The notes under the pieces were generated by a model, which saw nothing but the letters and a program-made list of their open reading frames with translations, was not told the origin of the DNA and did no database searches. Source: Rhodospirillaceae bacterium (lineage in GTDB: Bacteria; Pseudomonadota; Alphaproteobacteria; Rhodospirillales; UBA2165). From it: a stretch of 64,000 nucleotides of DNA. Both the position numbers and the translations under genes were made by a program. Of this stretch, positions 33,434 to 41,893 are shown in pieces. Positions within the stretch are counted from its first letter, which is position 1. Each line of letters begins with the position of its first letter. The stretch spans positions 33,508 through 97,507 of the forward strand of contig CANIGJ010000016.1 in assembly GCA_947467145.1 (NCBI GenBank). The letters run 5' to 3'.

Positions 33434-34432
33434 ATGAAACTTCAGTTGAGTGCCGGTCTGGCGAGTAATCCACGCACCTATCCGATCATGGAGGGCCGGG
33501 TCGCGCCGGACGGGATCGACCTCGTCTGCTCGCCGGTCCACGGTTCGGAATTGTTCTGGCGTCAGCTTCATTTCGGCGATTTCGATATTTCGGAAATGTC
33601 GATGTCGTCGCTGATGATGGCCATCGCGAACGGCGACAAGCGTTGGGTCGGCATTCCCGTCTTCACGACGCGCAAGATGTTTCACACCTGGATTCTGGTG
33701 CGCAAGGATCGCGGCATCGACAAGCCCGCCGATCTGAAGGGCAAAAAGATTGGTGTCCCCGAATATCAGCAGACCGCCGCTTTATGGTCGCGCGGCATCC
33801 TGCAGCACGAATTCGGCGTATCGCCCACCGATATCGGCGAATGGTGGATGGAGCGTAATCCCGAACATAGTCACGGCGGCAAGATGGGATTCAAGGCGCC
33901 GCCCGGCGTAAACCTCTCCTACATTCCGACGAACACCGACATGGGTGAAATGCTGCTCGACGGCAAGATCGACGGCGCGCTGCTGTATCTCGCCGGCACC
34001 AACAATCTGGTCGATCGCAGCCAGGCCGATCTCAACAATCATCCCGATTTCAAGCTTTTGTTCACCGACCCACTCGCCGAGGGGGCGCGCTATTTCGCGA
34101 AGACCGGCATCTATCCGATCAATCATGGGATGGTGATCAAGCGCGAGATCGCCGACAAACACCCCTGGGCGGTGCTCAACATCCTGAAGGCCTTCGATCA
34201 GGCGAACGCGTTTGCTGAAAAGGCGCGCCGCGCCGCCGTCGAATACCATTTCGAAAGCGGCCTGATCCCAGCGCAATATAAGAAGGCGATGGAAACGCCG
34301 CTGATCGCGCATGGCATCAAAGCCAACCGCAAGATTCTGGAAACGGCGGCACAATTCTCGTTCGAGCAGGGCCTGACGCCGCGCTTGATGAAGCTCGAGG
34401 AAATCTTCGCGCCGCAGGTGATGGAGCAGTAG
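33434..34432 (+). CDS. substrate-binding-like protein related to 4,5-dihydroxyphthalate decarboxylase (COG0715)
   Basis: 332 residues, no signal peptide. MKLQLSAGLASNPRTYPIM, DFDISEMSMSSLMMAIANGD, WVGIPVFTTRKMFHTWILVR and DKPADLKGKKIGVPEYQQTA match the NMT1/SsuA-like fold as used by the Pht5 decarboxylase group. Lack of an export signal favours an intracellular enzyme over a transport receptor. It is in line with the preceding receptor gene (37 bases apart) and convergent with the enolase-superfamily gene. Confidence 0.78.
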   Translation: MKLQLSAGLASNPRTYPIMEGRVAPDGIDLVCSPVHGSELFWRQLHFGDFDISEMSMSSLMMAIANGDKRWVGIPVFTTRKMFHTWILVRKDRGIDKPADLKGKKIGVPEYQQTAALWSRGILQHEFGVSPTDIGEWWMERNPEHSHGGKMGFKAPPGVNLSYIPTNTDMGEMLLDGKIDGALLYLAGTNNLVDRSQADLNNHPDFKLLFTDPLAEGARYFAKTGIYPINHGMVIKREIADKHPWAVLNILKAFDQANAFAEKARRAAVEYHFESGLIPAQYKKAMETPLIAHGIKANRKILETAAQFSFEQGLTPRLMKLEEIFAPQVMEQ

Positions 34433-34467
34433 GGGGCGTCGTCCGGGGGATCGAGGCCGCTGGGACT

Positions 34468-35610
34468 CTACCCCCGTCTTCCGCCCGCCGGATTGTCCAA
34501 TATCTCTTTCAAGCGGTCACGATTCAACGTGAACCCTAGCCCCGGCTTGTCGGGCATCTGCATGAAGCCGTCCTTCGGCTCCGGCAATCCGTCGAAGATC
34601 GATTTGCAAGCTTCCGTCGCCATATAGTGGAACTCGACGAGGGTGCCGTTTGCTGCGCCCGCGACCAAGTGCATGTTCTCGTACGGCCAGCCGCCGCCAT
34701 TCGCGAAGGGCACGTTGAAGGCCGACGCCATGCCGACGATCTTCTGCGCCTGGGTAAAGCCGCCGGTGATGCAGACATTGGGCTGCACGAAATCTATTGC
34801 TTGATTCACCAGCAGATCGCGAAAGCGGAAGGCGAGGCCTTCGTTCTGGCCGCAGGCGAGCGGGATCGGCACCTGACGGCGCAGATCCGCCATCTGGCGC
34901 GCGTCATTCTGCGTGATCGGCTCTTCCAGGAATGAAATGTCATAGGGCTCGATCGCACGGGCGATCTTGAGCGCGTGGTAATGATCAAGATTGCAGTTCG
35001 CATCGACGTAGATTTCGATATCGTCGCCGACCGCATCGCGCACGGCCTTCACGCGGCGGGCGTCTTCCTTCAACTGATCGGTGATCGATTTGCTGTCGCG
35101 GTTGCGCAGCGCGCCATCGGCCACCGTCATTTTCACGCGCTTGAAGCCGCGCTTGACCCAGGCGCGGGCCGCGTCGGTGAGTTCGTCGCGATCGTAGAAA
35201 TGAAAGCCGAAGGTGACATAAAGCGGCACCTTGGAGCGTGCGCCGCCGAGCAGACGCCAGATCGGCTCATTGAGCGCCTTGCCCTTGATGTCCCAAAGCG
35301 CGATGTCGATGGCGGCCATGGCGTGCTGCGCCACACCGGTCTGGCCGCGCGGGCTCAACTGCCAATAGAGCTTGTCCCAGATCTGCTCGATCATCATCGG
35401 GTCCATATCCTTCAGACCCGGACCGACGCGTTCGACGACGCGCGCCACCACATTGGTATCGGTGATGCCGGTGATGCCGACACCGGTGATGCCGGTGTCC
35501 GTCTCGATCTCGACGAGGGTGAAGCCCTGCGTGGTCTCCAGCTTCTTCGGCAGGATGTCGAGGGTCAGGCGCGGATTGACGGAATACGCGGAAACGCGCG
35601 CGATCTTCAT
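34468..35610 (-). CDS. mandelate racemase/muconate lactonizing enzyme family protein (enolase superfamily)
   Basis: 380 residues from ATG 35610; the longer upstream frame has no family similarity. N-terminal capping domain (VSAYSVNPRLTLDILPKKLE, TDTGITGVGITGITDTN) and C-terminal barrel with RGFKRVKMTVADG, DIEIYVDANCNLDHYHALKI (cited as YVDANCN, metal Asp), DISFLEEPI (metal Glu) and ACGQNEG. Such enzymes dehydrate sugar acids or racemise/cycloisomerise acids. Together with the two receptors and the creatininase-like protein it suggests catabolism of an organic acid. Confidence 0.9.
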   Translation of the reverse strand: MKIARVSAYSVNPRLTLDILPKKLETTQGFTLVEIETDTGITGVGITGITDTNVVARVVERVGPGLKDMDPMMIEQIWDKLYWQLSPRGQTGVAQHAMAAIDIALWDIKGKALNEPIWRLLGGARSKVPLYVTFGFHFYDRDELTDAARAWVKRGFKRVKMTVADGALRNRDSKSITDQLKEDARRVKAVRDAVGDDIEIYVDANCNLDHYHALKIARAIEPYDISFLEEPITQNDARQMADLRRQVPIPLACGQNEGLAFRFRDLLVNQAIDFVQPNVCITGGFTQAQKIVGMASAFNVPFANGGGWPYENMHLVAGAANGTLVEFHYMATEACKSIFDGLPEPKDGFMQMPDKPGLGFTLNRDRLKEILDNPAGGRRG

Positions 35611-35642
35611 ATGGAACCTCCCGGGGAAACTTACTTTATAGT

Positions 35643-35692
35643 TTGCGACGCCCATCCCTCGCATTGCGAGGACGCAATGGTGTCGCTTTGCG
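35643..35692 (-). repeat. short palindromic repeat, copy G, expanded form
   Basis: On the minus strand GCAAAGCGAC is followed by an ~29-nt insert holding the hairpin CATTGCG-TCCT-CGCAATG, and then by GGCGTCGCAA. It therefore has the same ends as the 21-nt repeat with a longer stem-loop in the middle. It lies ~33 bases upstream of the enolase-superfamily gene in its 5' leader. Confidence 0.6.
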
Positions 35693-35725
35693 CTTTTAAT
35701 TGCGGCCGTGATGGCCCTCGCGACG

Positions 35726-36559
35726 TTAGTCGCGACCTCGATGGACCGTGCAGGCCGCGTTCTCGGTATATTCGACGGCCTCGCGGCACTGGGCAAGGTT
35801 CGGCATCTTGACGAAATGCGCCGATGGCGTGCCCGCCATCAGGACCATATAGACGCCGGCATCGTGCACATCCTCGATGCTGCGGGGCACGTTGTCCGGG
35901 CCGGATTGAACGGTGAATTTGTTCTCCGACGCGGCCAGTTCGCCGGTCGGCCGGGCGGTCGGCGGGCGGGCCGCCGGCAGGCTCTGGCCCGGCACGCTGC
36001 GCACCAGCATGAAGCGGCTGGTCGTTACGTTGCCATCGCTATCCTCGGCGCGCACGAACACCTCGCTTTCGCCGGCCGGCACGGTGATGCGGCGCTGAAA
36101 GCTGCGGTCCTTCACCTGCGCCTTCTGGCCGTTGATCGTCACCTCAAGGCCGTCGGTATCGTCCTCGACGGTGCCGCGGATCCAGATGGCGGGGGCATAG
36201 GCGCGGATGCGGCCGTTGGCAACGTACAGCACGTTGAGCTTGGGTGGGTTGGCGCCGCTCGACGCCGTTTTGGGGAGCGGCGTTGGGGTCGGCGGCGTGG
36301 CGCTGCTATAGGGCGCGGCCGAGCGGCGTGTAACTTCACGCGCATCGACGGCGAACTCGTCATCGGAGGTGTGGCGATTGGCACTTTGCGCCAACGGGCC
36401 GGGACCGACGGGAGCGCGCAGAGCTGCAGCGTCGCGTCCGGTGGGTTTCGTGGCCGTGCCGCCGAGACGGGGCTCGGTCATCCAGGAACAACCGCCGAGC
36501 ACCGTCGCACCGTATAAAAGCGCAGCACAATAGGCCGTCCGAATTGGAATCCCCCGCAT
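35726..36559 (-). CDS. lipoprotein of unknown function with an Ig-like/glucodextranase-B-like domain
   Basis: 277 residues from ATG 36559. Lipobox LGGC near residue 22 (GATVLGGCSW). A Pro/Thr/Ala-rich linker follows to ~110, then a beta-sandwich segment (IRAYAPAIWIRGTVEDDTDG, LEVTINGQKAQVKDRSFQRR, ITVPAGESEVFVRAEDSDGN) that resembles Ig-like modules, and a C-terminal Cys-containing region (LAQCREAVEYTENAACTVHR). Function not recognised. Its start codon is 40 bases from the divergent DUF1223 gene. Confidence 0.72.
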   Translation of the reverse strand: MRGIPIRTAYCAALLYGATVLGGCSWMTEPRLGGTATKPTGRDAAALRAPVGPGPLAQSANRHTSDDEFAVDAREVTRRSAAPYSSATPPTPTPLPKTASSGANPPKLNVLYVANGRIRAYAPAIWIRGTVEDDTDGLEVTINGQKAQVKDRSFQRRITVPAGESEVFVRAEDSDGNVTTSRFMLVRSVPGQSLPAARPPTARPTGELAASENKFTVQSGPDNVPRSIEDVHDAGVYMVLMAGTPSAHFVKMPNLAQCREAVEYTENAACTVHRGRD

Positions 36560-36599
36560 GACTCCTTGTAAACCGCAACATGTTGTAGATTCAACAGGA

Positions 36600-37370
36600 A
36601 TGAGACGGCGATTCATCGCAGTGCTTGTGCCTGGCCTTGTCGCGTTTGGCTTGGCTATGACGGCGGCCACGCGCTTGCCGGCGGAGACGCCTGCATCGCC
36701 GACGGTCGTCGAACTGTTCACGTCGCAAAGCTGTTCGTCCTGCCCGCCGGCGGAAGCCTATCTCGGCAAACTGGCCGGCCGCGCTGACGTCATCGCGCTC
36801 GAGTTTCATGTCGATTATTGGAACGACCTGATCTATGGCGGGGCGGGCCGCTGGACGGATATCCATTCCTCGTCAGCCAATACGCAGCGCCAGCGCGCCT
36901 ATGCGGCGAGATTGCCCGATGGGGTCTATACCCCGCAAATGGTGATCGACGGTCGGGTCCAAGCGATCGGATCGCGCGAGCGCGACGTCGAAGCCGCAAT
37001 CCGCGCCGAACGGCAACGCCCGCACCTTGCCCTGCATTTGTCTACAGCTACCGCGGGAAGGCTGGAATTGAAGATCGGCGACGGGACGGTCGTTGGAGAA
37101 CGTTCGGCGGATCTCTGGTTGGTGCACTTCAAGTTGCGCGAAGAGACCCGGGTGCGGGGTGGCGAGAACCGGGGCAAGACCCTCATCAATCATCATATAG
37201 TAACCGGTATGATCGCTCTGGGGTCGGCCCCCCTCGATGGCGAACCGGTGCTTCTCGATACGTTGACGCGGGCGCCCGATGAGGGTTGCGCGATCCTCGT
37301 TCAGGCGCGCGATCAAGGTCCGATCCTGGGGGCAGCACTTTGTCCGGTTGCCGGGCCGAAAGCCTCATGA
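36600..37370 (+). CDS. DUF1223 family secreted thioredoxin-like protein
   Basis: 256 residues from ATG 36600, chosen for its signal peptide (FIAVLVPGLVAFGLAMTAA). The mature part begins VVELFTSQSCSSCPPAEAYL, with the CxxC of the family, then LEFHVDYWNDLIYGG and YTPQMVIDGRVQAIGS. These match DUF1223, a thioredoxin-fold group widespread in alphaproteobacteria. A redox or thiol-transfer role in the periplasm is likely but unproven. Another in-frame ATG at 36558 would overlap the divergent start and has no signal peptide. Confidence 0.9.
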   Translation: MRRRFIAVLVPGLVAFGLAMTAATRLPAETPASPTVVELFTSQSCSSCPPAEAYLGKLAGRADVIALEFHVDYWNDLIYGGAGRWTDIHSSSANTQRQRAYAARLPDGVYTPQMVIDGRVQAIGSRERDVEAAIRAERQRPHLALHLSTATAGRLELKIGDGTVVGERSADLWLVHFKLREETRVRGGENRGKTLINHHIVTGMIALGSAPLDGEPVLLDTLTRAPDEGCAILVQARDQGPILGAALCPVAGPKAS

Positions 37371-37716
37371 TCGCAATACCTACTTTTGTAGGTCTTAAAG
37401 TGGCGGATGAAGAAAACCTGGCGGATTTTCGTAAGGCCTCATTAACCCTTTTCGGTTGATCACATATAAGATCATTTGTTTTCAATAGCTTGTGCTTTGT
37501 TGTTTAGACGTAATCTATCCACAGATTTTCCACACTCAGATACGGCCAACGATTGTAGTTGACCGGCAAGCGACGCGGCGGCAAACTGCCCCATCTTGCG
37601 ATGAATCTCTGCCAAGAAATCGCAAAATCATGGGGGTACAGGCCATTCTTACCGCTATACATCGCGCTTTTTGTGCGTCCCGTCGCGCCCGTCGCACGGT
37701 CGGGGTCTAGATCTAG
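37371..37716. other. 346-base AT-richer intergenic region with two DnaA-box-like sites
   Basis: No gene is convincing here. At 37376-37394 there is an inverted repeat ACCTAC-TTTT-GTAGGT. The stretch ~37440-37545 is clearly richer in A+T than the surroundings. It contains CTATCCACA (37515-37523) and TTTTCCACA (37526-37534), both one mismatch from TTATCCACA, in the same orientation and 11 bases apart. These could belong to a DnaA-responsive promoter for the J-domain gene or to an origin-like site. The flanking genes are not those usually found at alphaproteobacterial oriC. Confidence 0.4.
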
Positions 37717-38385
37717 ATGGACGCAGAGGTTAGCGATCTTCCGGAGCAGACCTACAAGGTCTCGTATACCATCCCCTGTGCGAGCATGTTTCGCGACGAG
37801 GTGACCGAGCTGGCGACGCGCAAGCGCTCCAACGTCGCCGATCTGGCGCGCTCGATCCTGCTGTTGCTGCCCGAAGAGGTGGTACGCAAGATGCCCGATC
37901 CGGGTGGTCCGCCGGTCGGCGACCGCGAACAGACCATGCTGAAATCCGGCCCGTCGCAGGGCCGCCCTTGGCGCCGCAAACCGCGTCTGCAGGTGCGCCT
38001 GCCGCCGGGTTATGAGACCTCGATCGTGCGCCGCGCCTTGGCCCTCGCCCTGGCGTTGGATCGCGACGAACGGGCCATTCAGGTCCGCAGCCCGAACGAT
38101 CCGGTCGAGCCCGATCCGCGCCTGGGCCCGCTGACCGAAGAGGTCGAACGCCTGCACGCCGCGGTGGCAGCGCTCGCCTTCCGCCCCTTGTCGGCCGGGG
38201 TGCGCACGCGCTCCGAGGCGCTGCATGTTTTGGGGTTCGCGCCCGGCGAATTGCCCGACCGCGACGCCATCCGCGCCCGCTTTCGCGGTCTCGCGACCGT
38301 GCACCATCCGGACAGTTCGACCGGCAATCACCTGCGCATGAGCCAGTTGAATGCAGCTTTGGCGTTGCTGAACTCGCCGCGTTAG
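37717..38385 (+). CDS. J-domain-like protein with an unrecognised N-terminal region
   Basis: 222 residues. The last ~55 residues (ALHVLGFAPGELPDRDAIRA, RFRGLATVHHPDSSTGNHLR, MSQLNAALALL) form a DnaJ-like J domain with the HPD motif near residue 195. The first ~150 residues (YTIPCASMFRDEVTELATRK, RRKPRLQVRLPPGYETSIVR, RALALALALDRDE) are not recognised; they contain two segments resembling short DNA- or RNA-binding motifs. It presumably recruits DnaK to a specific client. Ends 5 bases before repeat copy E. Confidence 0.8.
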   Translation: MDAEVSDLPEQTYKVSYTIPCASMFRDEVTELATRKRSNVADLARSILLLLPEEVVRKMPDPGGPPVGDREQTMLKSGPSQGRPWRRKPRLQVRLPPGYETSIVRRALALALALDRDERAIQVRSPNDPVEPDPRLGPLTEEVERLHAAVAALAFRPLSAGVRTRSEALHVLGFAPGELPDRDAIRARFRGLATVHHPDSSTGNHLRMSQLNAALALLNSPR

Positions 38386-38390
38386 CACCG

Positions 38391-38411
38391 GCAAAGCGAC
38401 CTGGCGTCGCA
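38391..38411 (+). repeat. short palindromic repeat, copy E
   Basis: GCAAAGCGACCTGGCGTCGC followed by A, one substitution from the consensus. It lies 5 bases after the J-domain gene stop and before the bidirectional terminator, between convergent genes. Confidence 0.8.
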
Positions 38412-38426
38412 GATCAATATGGACAT

Positions 38427-38461
38427 AAAAAAAGCCCCGAGGTTTCCCTCGGGGCTTTTTG
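38427..38461. terminator. bidirectional intrinsic terminator
   Basis: Perfect 9-bp stem GCCCCGAGG / CCTCGGGGC with loop TTTC, flanked by AAAAAAA on the left and TTTTT on the right. It serves both the J-domain gene (plus) and the Bax-inhibitor-1 gene (minus), which converge here. Confidence 0.93.
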
Positions 38462-38478
38462 TTGGTTAGGCCTGCCGG

Positions 38479-39240
38479 TTATCGGCGATCGCCGAAAAGC
38501 TGAAGCAGCAGCATGAAGAGGTTGAGGAAGTCGAGGTACAGGCTGAGCGCACCCATGACCGCTTTTTTGGTCGCGGTGTCGCTGGCATCCGCCTCGTCGT
38601 AGATCAACTTGATCTGCTGGGTGTCGTGGGCGGCGAGGCCGACGAAGACCAGCACGCCGACAACCGAGATGATGAACTGCAACGCGCTTGAGCCGACGAA
38701 GATGTTCACGATGCTCGCGATCATGATGCCGATTAGGCCCATGATCAGGAACGATCCGAACTTCGACAGATCGCGCTTCGTCGTATAGCCGTAGAGGCTC
38801 ATCGCGCCGAAGGTCGCCGCGCTAATAAAGAACACGCGGGCGATCGAACCGCCGGTGAAGGTCAGGAAGATGTGCGCCGACGACAGGCCCATCACCACCG
38901 TGAAGACCCAGAATACGGCCTGCGCGGTCGAGGCGCTCATCTTGTTGATGCCGAAGCTCAGCACCAAGATGAAGGCGAGCGGTGCAAACATAACGATATA
39001 GGCGAGCATGGTGGGCTGGAGCTGACCGCGCGCACTGGCCGTGTAGAACAGCTGCATGATTTCCGGCGTGCTCGCGGTGAAGTACGCGACGATGCCGGTC
39101 AGCAACAGGCCGGAGGCCATGTAATTGTAGACGCGCAGCATGTACGAGCGCAGGCCGGCGTCATACGCCTCGGCATATGCGCCCGTCTGTCCATAAGGAC
39201 GCGACCCAATGTCAGTATTCGGTCCGAGTGCCATGGTCAC
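38479..39240 (-). CDS. Bax inhibitor-1/YccA family membrane protein
   Basis: 253 residues, seven predicted helices. RSYMLRVYNYMASGLLLTGI, FTGGSIARVFFISAATFGAM, YGYTTKRDLSKFGSFLIMGL and HDTQQIKLIYDEAD near the C-terminus are family blocks; the Asp residues in the last one take part in pH-sensitive calcium leak in BsYetJ. E. coli YccA inhibits FtsH proteolysis. Starts with GTG (39240) or the ATG two codons later; GGGAGAATAA precedes. Shares the terminator with the convergent J-domain gene. Confidence 0.94.
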   Translation of the reverse strand: MTMALGPNTDIGSRPYGQTGAYAEAYDAGLRSYMLRVYNYMASGLLLTGIVAYFTASTPEIMQLFYTASARGQLQPTMLAYIVMFAPLAFILVLSFGINKMSASTAQAVFWVFTVVMGLSSAHIFLTFTGGSIARVFFISAATFGAMSLYGYTTKRDLSKFGSFLIMGLIGIMIASIVNIFVGSSALQFIISVVGVLVFVGLAAHDTQQIKLIYDEADASDTATKKAVMGALSLYLDFLNLFMLLLQLFGDRR

Positions 39241-39369
39241 TTATTCTCCCAAAAACAATTTAGTCGTGCCCCAAAGTCCCAATTACGCACAGGGCCGTTA
39301 CTACATTAGCAAAGTCTTGCAAAGAAATATGGCAGTAAAGAGGCATCGCGCAAGAGAAACATGCGCACC

Positions 39370-41883
39370 TTACTCGTTTCTGAGCAGGGGCGCGGCCTTC
39401 TGGCCGAGCGCCCGCCAGGTCCCGGCGAAGCCCGCCACCAACGCCAAAAGGGTGGTGATGCCGATGGTGGTGGCGACCGCGCCGGCATCGAAGCCCCAGG
39501 GCAGATTCATCAGCCATTTGGAGATCGCCCAGGCCACCAGGGTGCCGACGATGGCCGAGATCAGCCCGGTCGCCAGGCCCAAGATGCCGTATTCGAGCAG
39601 GAAGGCGCGCAAAATGGTGGCGCGGGTGGCGCCCAACACCTTGAACACCACGGCATCAAAAATCCGCCTGCGCCGTCCGGCTGCGACCGCGCCGGCCAGC
39701 ACCAGCGCACCGGCCGCCAAGGTGATGGCCGAGGTGGCGCTGACCGCGACATTGATGCCGGCCAAGAGCTCGCGCGCCTGTTCCAAGGCGTCGCGCACGC
39801 GCACGACCGAGACGTTGACGAAGCTTTTCGCGATGGCGCGTTCCATGGCTTCTTCACCCGCCACCGGCACGCTGACGGCCGCCACATGGGTATGCGGAGC
39901 GGCCTCAAGCACGCCGGGAGACAGGATTATTGCGAAATCGAAACGAAGTGAGCGCCAGTCGATTTCGCGTAAGCTTGCGACCTTGGCGACGATATCGCGC
40001 CCCAGGATGTTGAGCGTCAGGGTATCGCCGATGCCGACACCGAAGCCGCGCGCCACGTCGGCGTCCATCGAAATCAAAGGCGGCCCGGCATAGTCCGCCG
40101 GCCACCACGACCCCGCGACGATGCGCGCGCCGTCGGGCGGGGTGGCGGCGTAGCTCAACGCGCGATCGCCACGCACTGCCCATTCGGCCTCAGTGGCGAT
40201 GGGCGCCTGATCGACGGGGATGCCTTTGATGGCGATGATGCGCCCGCGCAAACTGGCGACACGTTTATAGCCGCTCATGCCGGGCGCACTGGTCACGGTC
40301 TGATCGAACGCGGTGACCTGATCGGGTTGGATGTCGAGGAAGAAAAAGGCGGGTGCGCCTTCGCTCAGCCGGTTCTCGATCTGGCGGTTGATGTTGCTTT
40401 CGATCTGCACGATGGCGACGAGGACCGAGAGTCCGAGACCGAGCGACAGCACGACGCCGGTGGTGGTGGCACCCGGGCGATGCAGATTGGCGAGTGCGAG
40501 GCGAAGGGTGACCCCGCCGGTGGCGTGCAGTTTACGGGCGAGCGTTTTCACGCCGCGCGCTGCACCGCTCAGCAACGCGAAAGACGCAAGCGCGCCAATG
40601 ACGAAGCAGACCGCGAACCAGCGGTTGGTCGCGGTGACGATGGTGAGCGCGGCCAATGCGCTACCGCAGGCGGCGATGGCGGTGAGATCGCGCGCACCCG
40701 GCCAGGCGTTGGCGTTGTCGAAGACACGAAACAGATTGGCGGCGGAAACGGCGCGCGCGCGCGCCAGCGGCCAGAGCGTAAAGGTGATCGCGATCAGCAG
40801 ACCATACGCGGCGGCGGCCAGCAGCGGGATCGGATAGAGGCCGGTTTCGGGGCGGATCGGCAGCAGATCGCCGGCGAGCGCAATACCGAGCGGCGGCAGG
40901 ATCGCGCCGATGACGACACCGATGAGCAGACCGATACCGCTGAGCGCGAGAATCTGAATCAGATAGACGCGGAAAATAAATTGCGACGATGCGCCCAGAC
41001 ATTTGAGCATGGCGATCGTCTTCATGCGGCCATCGAGATACGCCGCCACCGCATTGGTCACGCCGACGCCGCCGACGAGCAAGGTCGTCAATCCGACGAA
41101 GGTGAGGAACAGTGTGAGTTGATCGACGAAGCGGCGGATGCCCGGCGCGGCTTCATCCGTCGTGCGGATGCGCCAACCGGCTTGCGGGAAATCCGCTTCC
41201 AACGCTTTGGCGGCACCGGCCACGTTGCCGTCGCGGGGCACAGCAATGTGATATTCGTAGCGGATCTGGCTACCCGGCTGGATCAATTGGGTGGCGGCGA
41301 GCGCGTCGGCCGACATCATCACGCGCGGCCCGAACGACATCACGGTGGCGATCTTGTCGGGTTCGCGCGTGATCGTGCCGGCGATACGGAACGATGCGTC
41401 GCCGATCTCGATGATGTCGCCGACGCTGCGGTTCAGTTTGATCAGCAGGCTGCGCTCGGCGACGATGCCGGCGCGCCCGTCGCGCACGGCGAGTGCATCG
41501 CTCAGCGCCAAGCCGCCGTCCAACTCGACTGCGCCGGCCAGCGGATACAGCGCATCGACGGATTTGAGTTCGACCAACGACGACGCATCGGGTACGCGCG
41601 CCATCGCGCGCATCTCCAACGTCGTGCTGACGCGGCCGGCGGTGGCGAGTGCTGCATATTCGGTTTCATTCGCCGCGCGCTGCGACAACGCGACCGAGAT
41701 ATCGCCGCCATTGAGCACGCGCGCATCGCGCCGCAAACCTTCGGTGATGGATTCGCTCAACGTGCCGACGGCGGCGATGGCGGCGACGCCCAGCACGAGG
41801 CAGGCGACGAACACACGAAAGCCCGCAAGCCCGCTGCTGAGTTCGCGCCGCGCATAGGTGACCGCTAAGGCCCAGTTCATCAT
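39370..41883 (-). CDS. FtsX-family ABC transporter permease (YbbP-like)
   Basis: 837 residues from ATG 41883 (or the adjacent ATG at 41880). Two FtsX/MacB-type modules: an N-terminal helix (LAGFRVFVACLVLGVAAIAA), a large periplasmic domain, three helices around residues 265-400, a repeat of the arrangement, and a final set of helices ending in TLLALVAGFAGTWRALGQKA. This is the YbbP architecture, whose partner ATPase YbbA is encoded 10 bases upstream. The complex is a mechanotransmission-type transporter; the substrate is not known. Confidence 0.92.
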   Translation of the reverse strand: MMNWALAVTYARRELSSGLAGFRVFVACLVLGVAAIAAVGTLSESITEGLRRDARVLNGGDISVALSQRAANETEYAALATAGRVSTTLEMRAMARVPDASSLVELKSVDALYPLAGAVELDGGLALSDALAVRDGRAGIVAERSLLIKLNRSVGDIIEIGDASFRIAGTITREPDKIATVMSFGPRVMMSADALAATQLIQPGSQIRYEYHIAVPRDGNVAGAAKALEADFPQAGWRIRTTDEAAPGIRRFVDQLTLFLTFVGLTTLLVGGVGVTNAVAAYLDGRMKTIAMLKCLGASSQFIFRVYLIQILALSGIGLLIGVVIGAILPPLGIALAGDLLPIRPETGLYPIPLLAAAAYGLLIAITFTLWPLARARAVSAANLFRVFDNANAWPGARDLTAIAACGSALAALTIVTATNRWFAVCFVIGALASFALLSGAARGVKTLARKLHATGGVTLRLALANLHRPGATTTGVVLSLGLGLSVLVAIVQIESNINRQIENRLSEGAPAFFFLDIQPDQVTAFDQTVTSAPGMSGYKRVASLRGRIIAIKGIPVDQAPIATEAEWAVRGDRALSYAATPPDGARIVAGSWWPADYAGPPLISMDADVARGFGVGIGDTLTLNILGRDIVAKVASLREIDWRSLRFDFAIILSPGVLEAAPHTHVAAVSVPVAGEEAMERAIAKSFVNVSVVRVRDALEQARELLAGINVAVSATSAITLAAGALVLAGAVAAGRRRRIFDAVVFKVLGATRATILRAFLLEYGILGLATGLISAIVGTLVAWAISKWLMNLPWGFDAGAVATTIGITTLLALVAGFAGTWRALGQKAAPLLRNE

Positions 41884-41893
41884 GGGCGAAGAA

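Noticed and set aside
37500..37540. Chromosomal replication origin
   Set aside because: Only two imperfect DnaA-like boxes, and flanking genes are not those typical of alphaproteobacterial oriC; kept only as a weak observation.
40327..41868. 513-codon plus-strand open frame opposite the FtsX-type permease
   Set aside because: Rich in Arg, Asp, Gln and Gly with no domain pattern, and wholly antisense to a convincing membrane protein. It is a GC-rich codon-position artefact.
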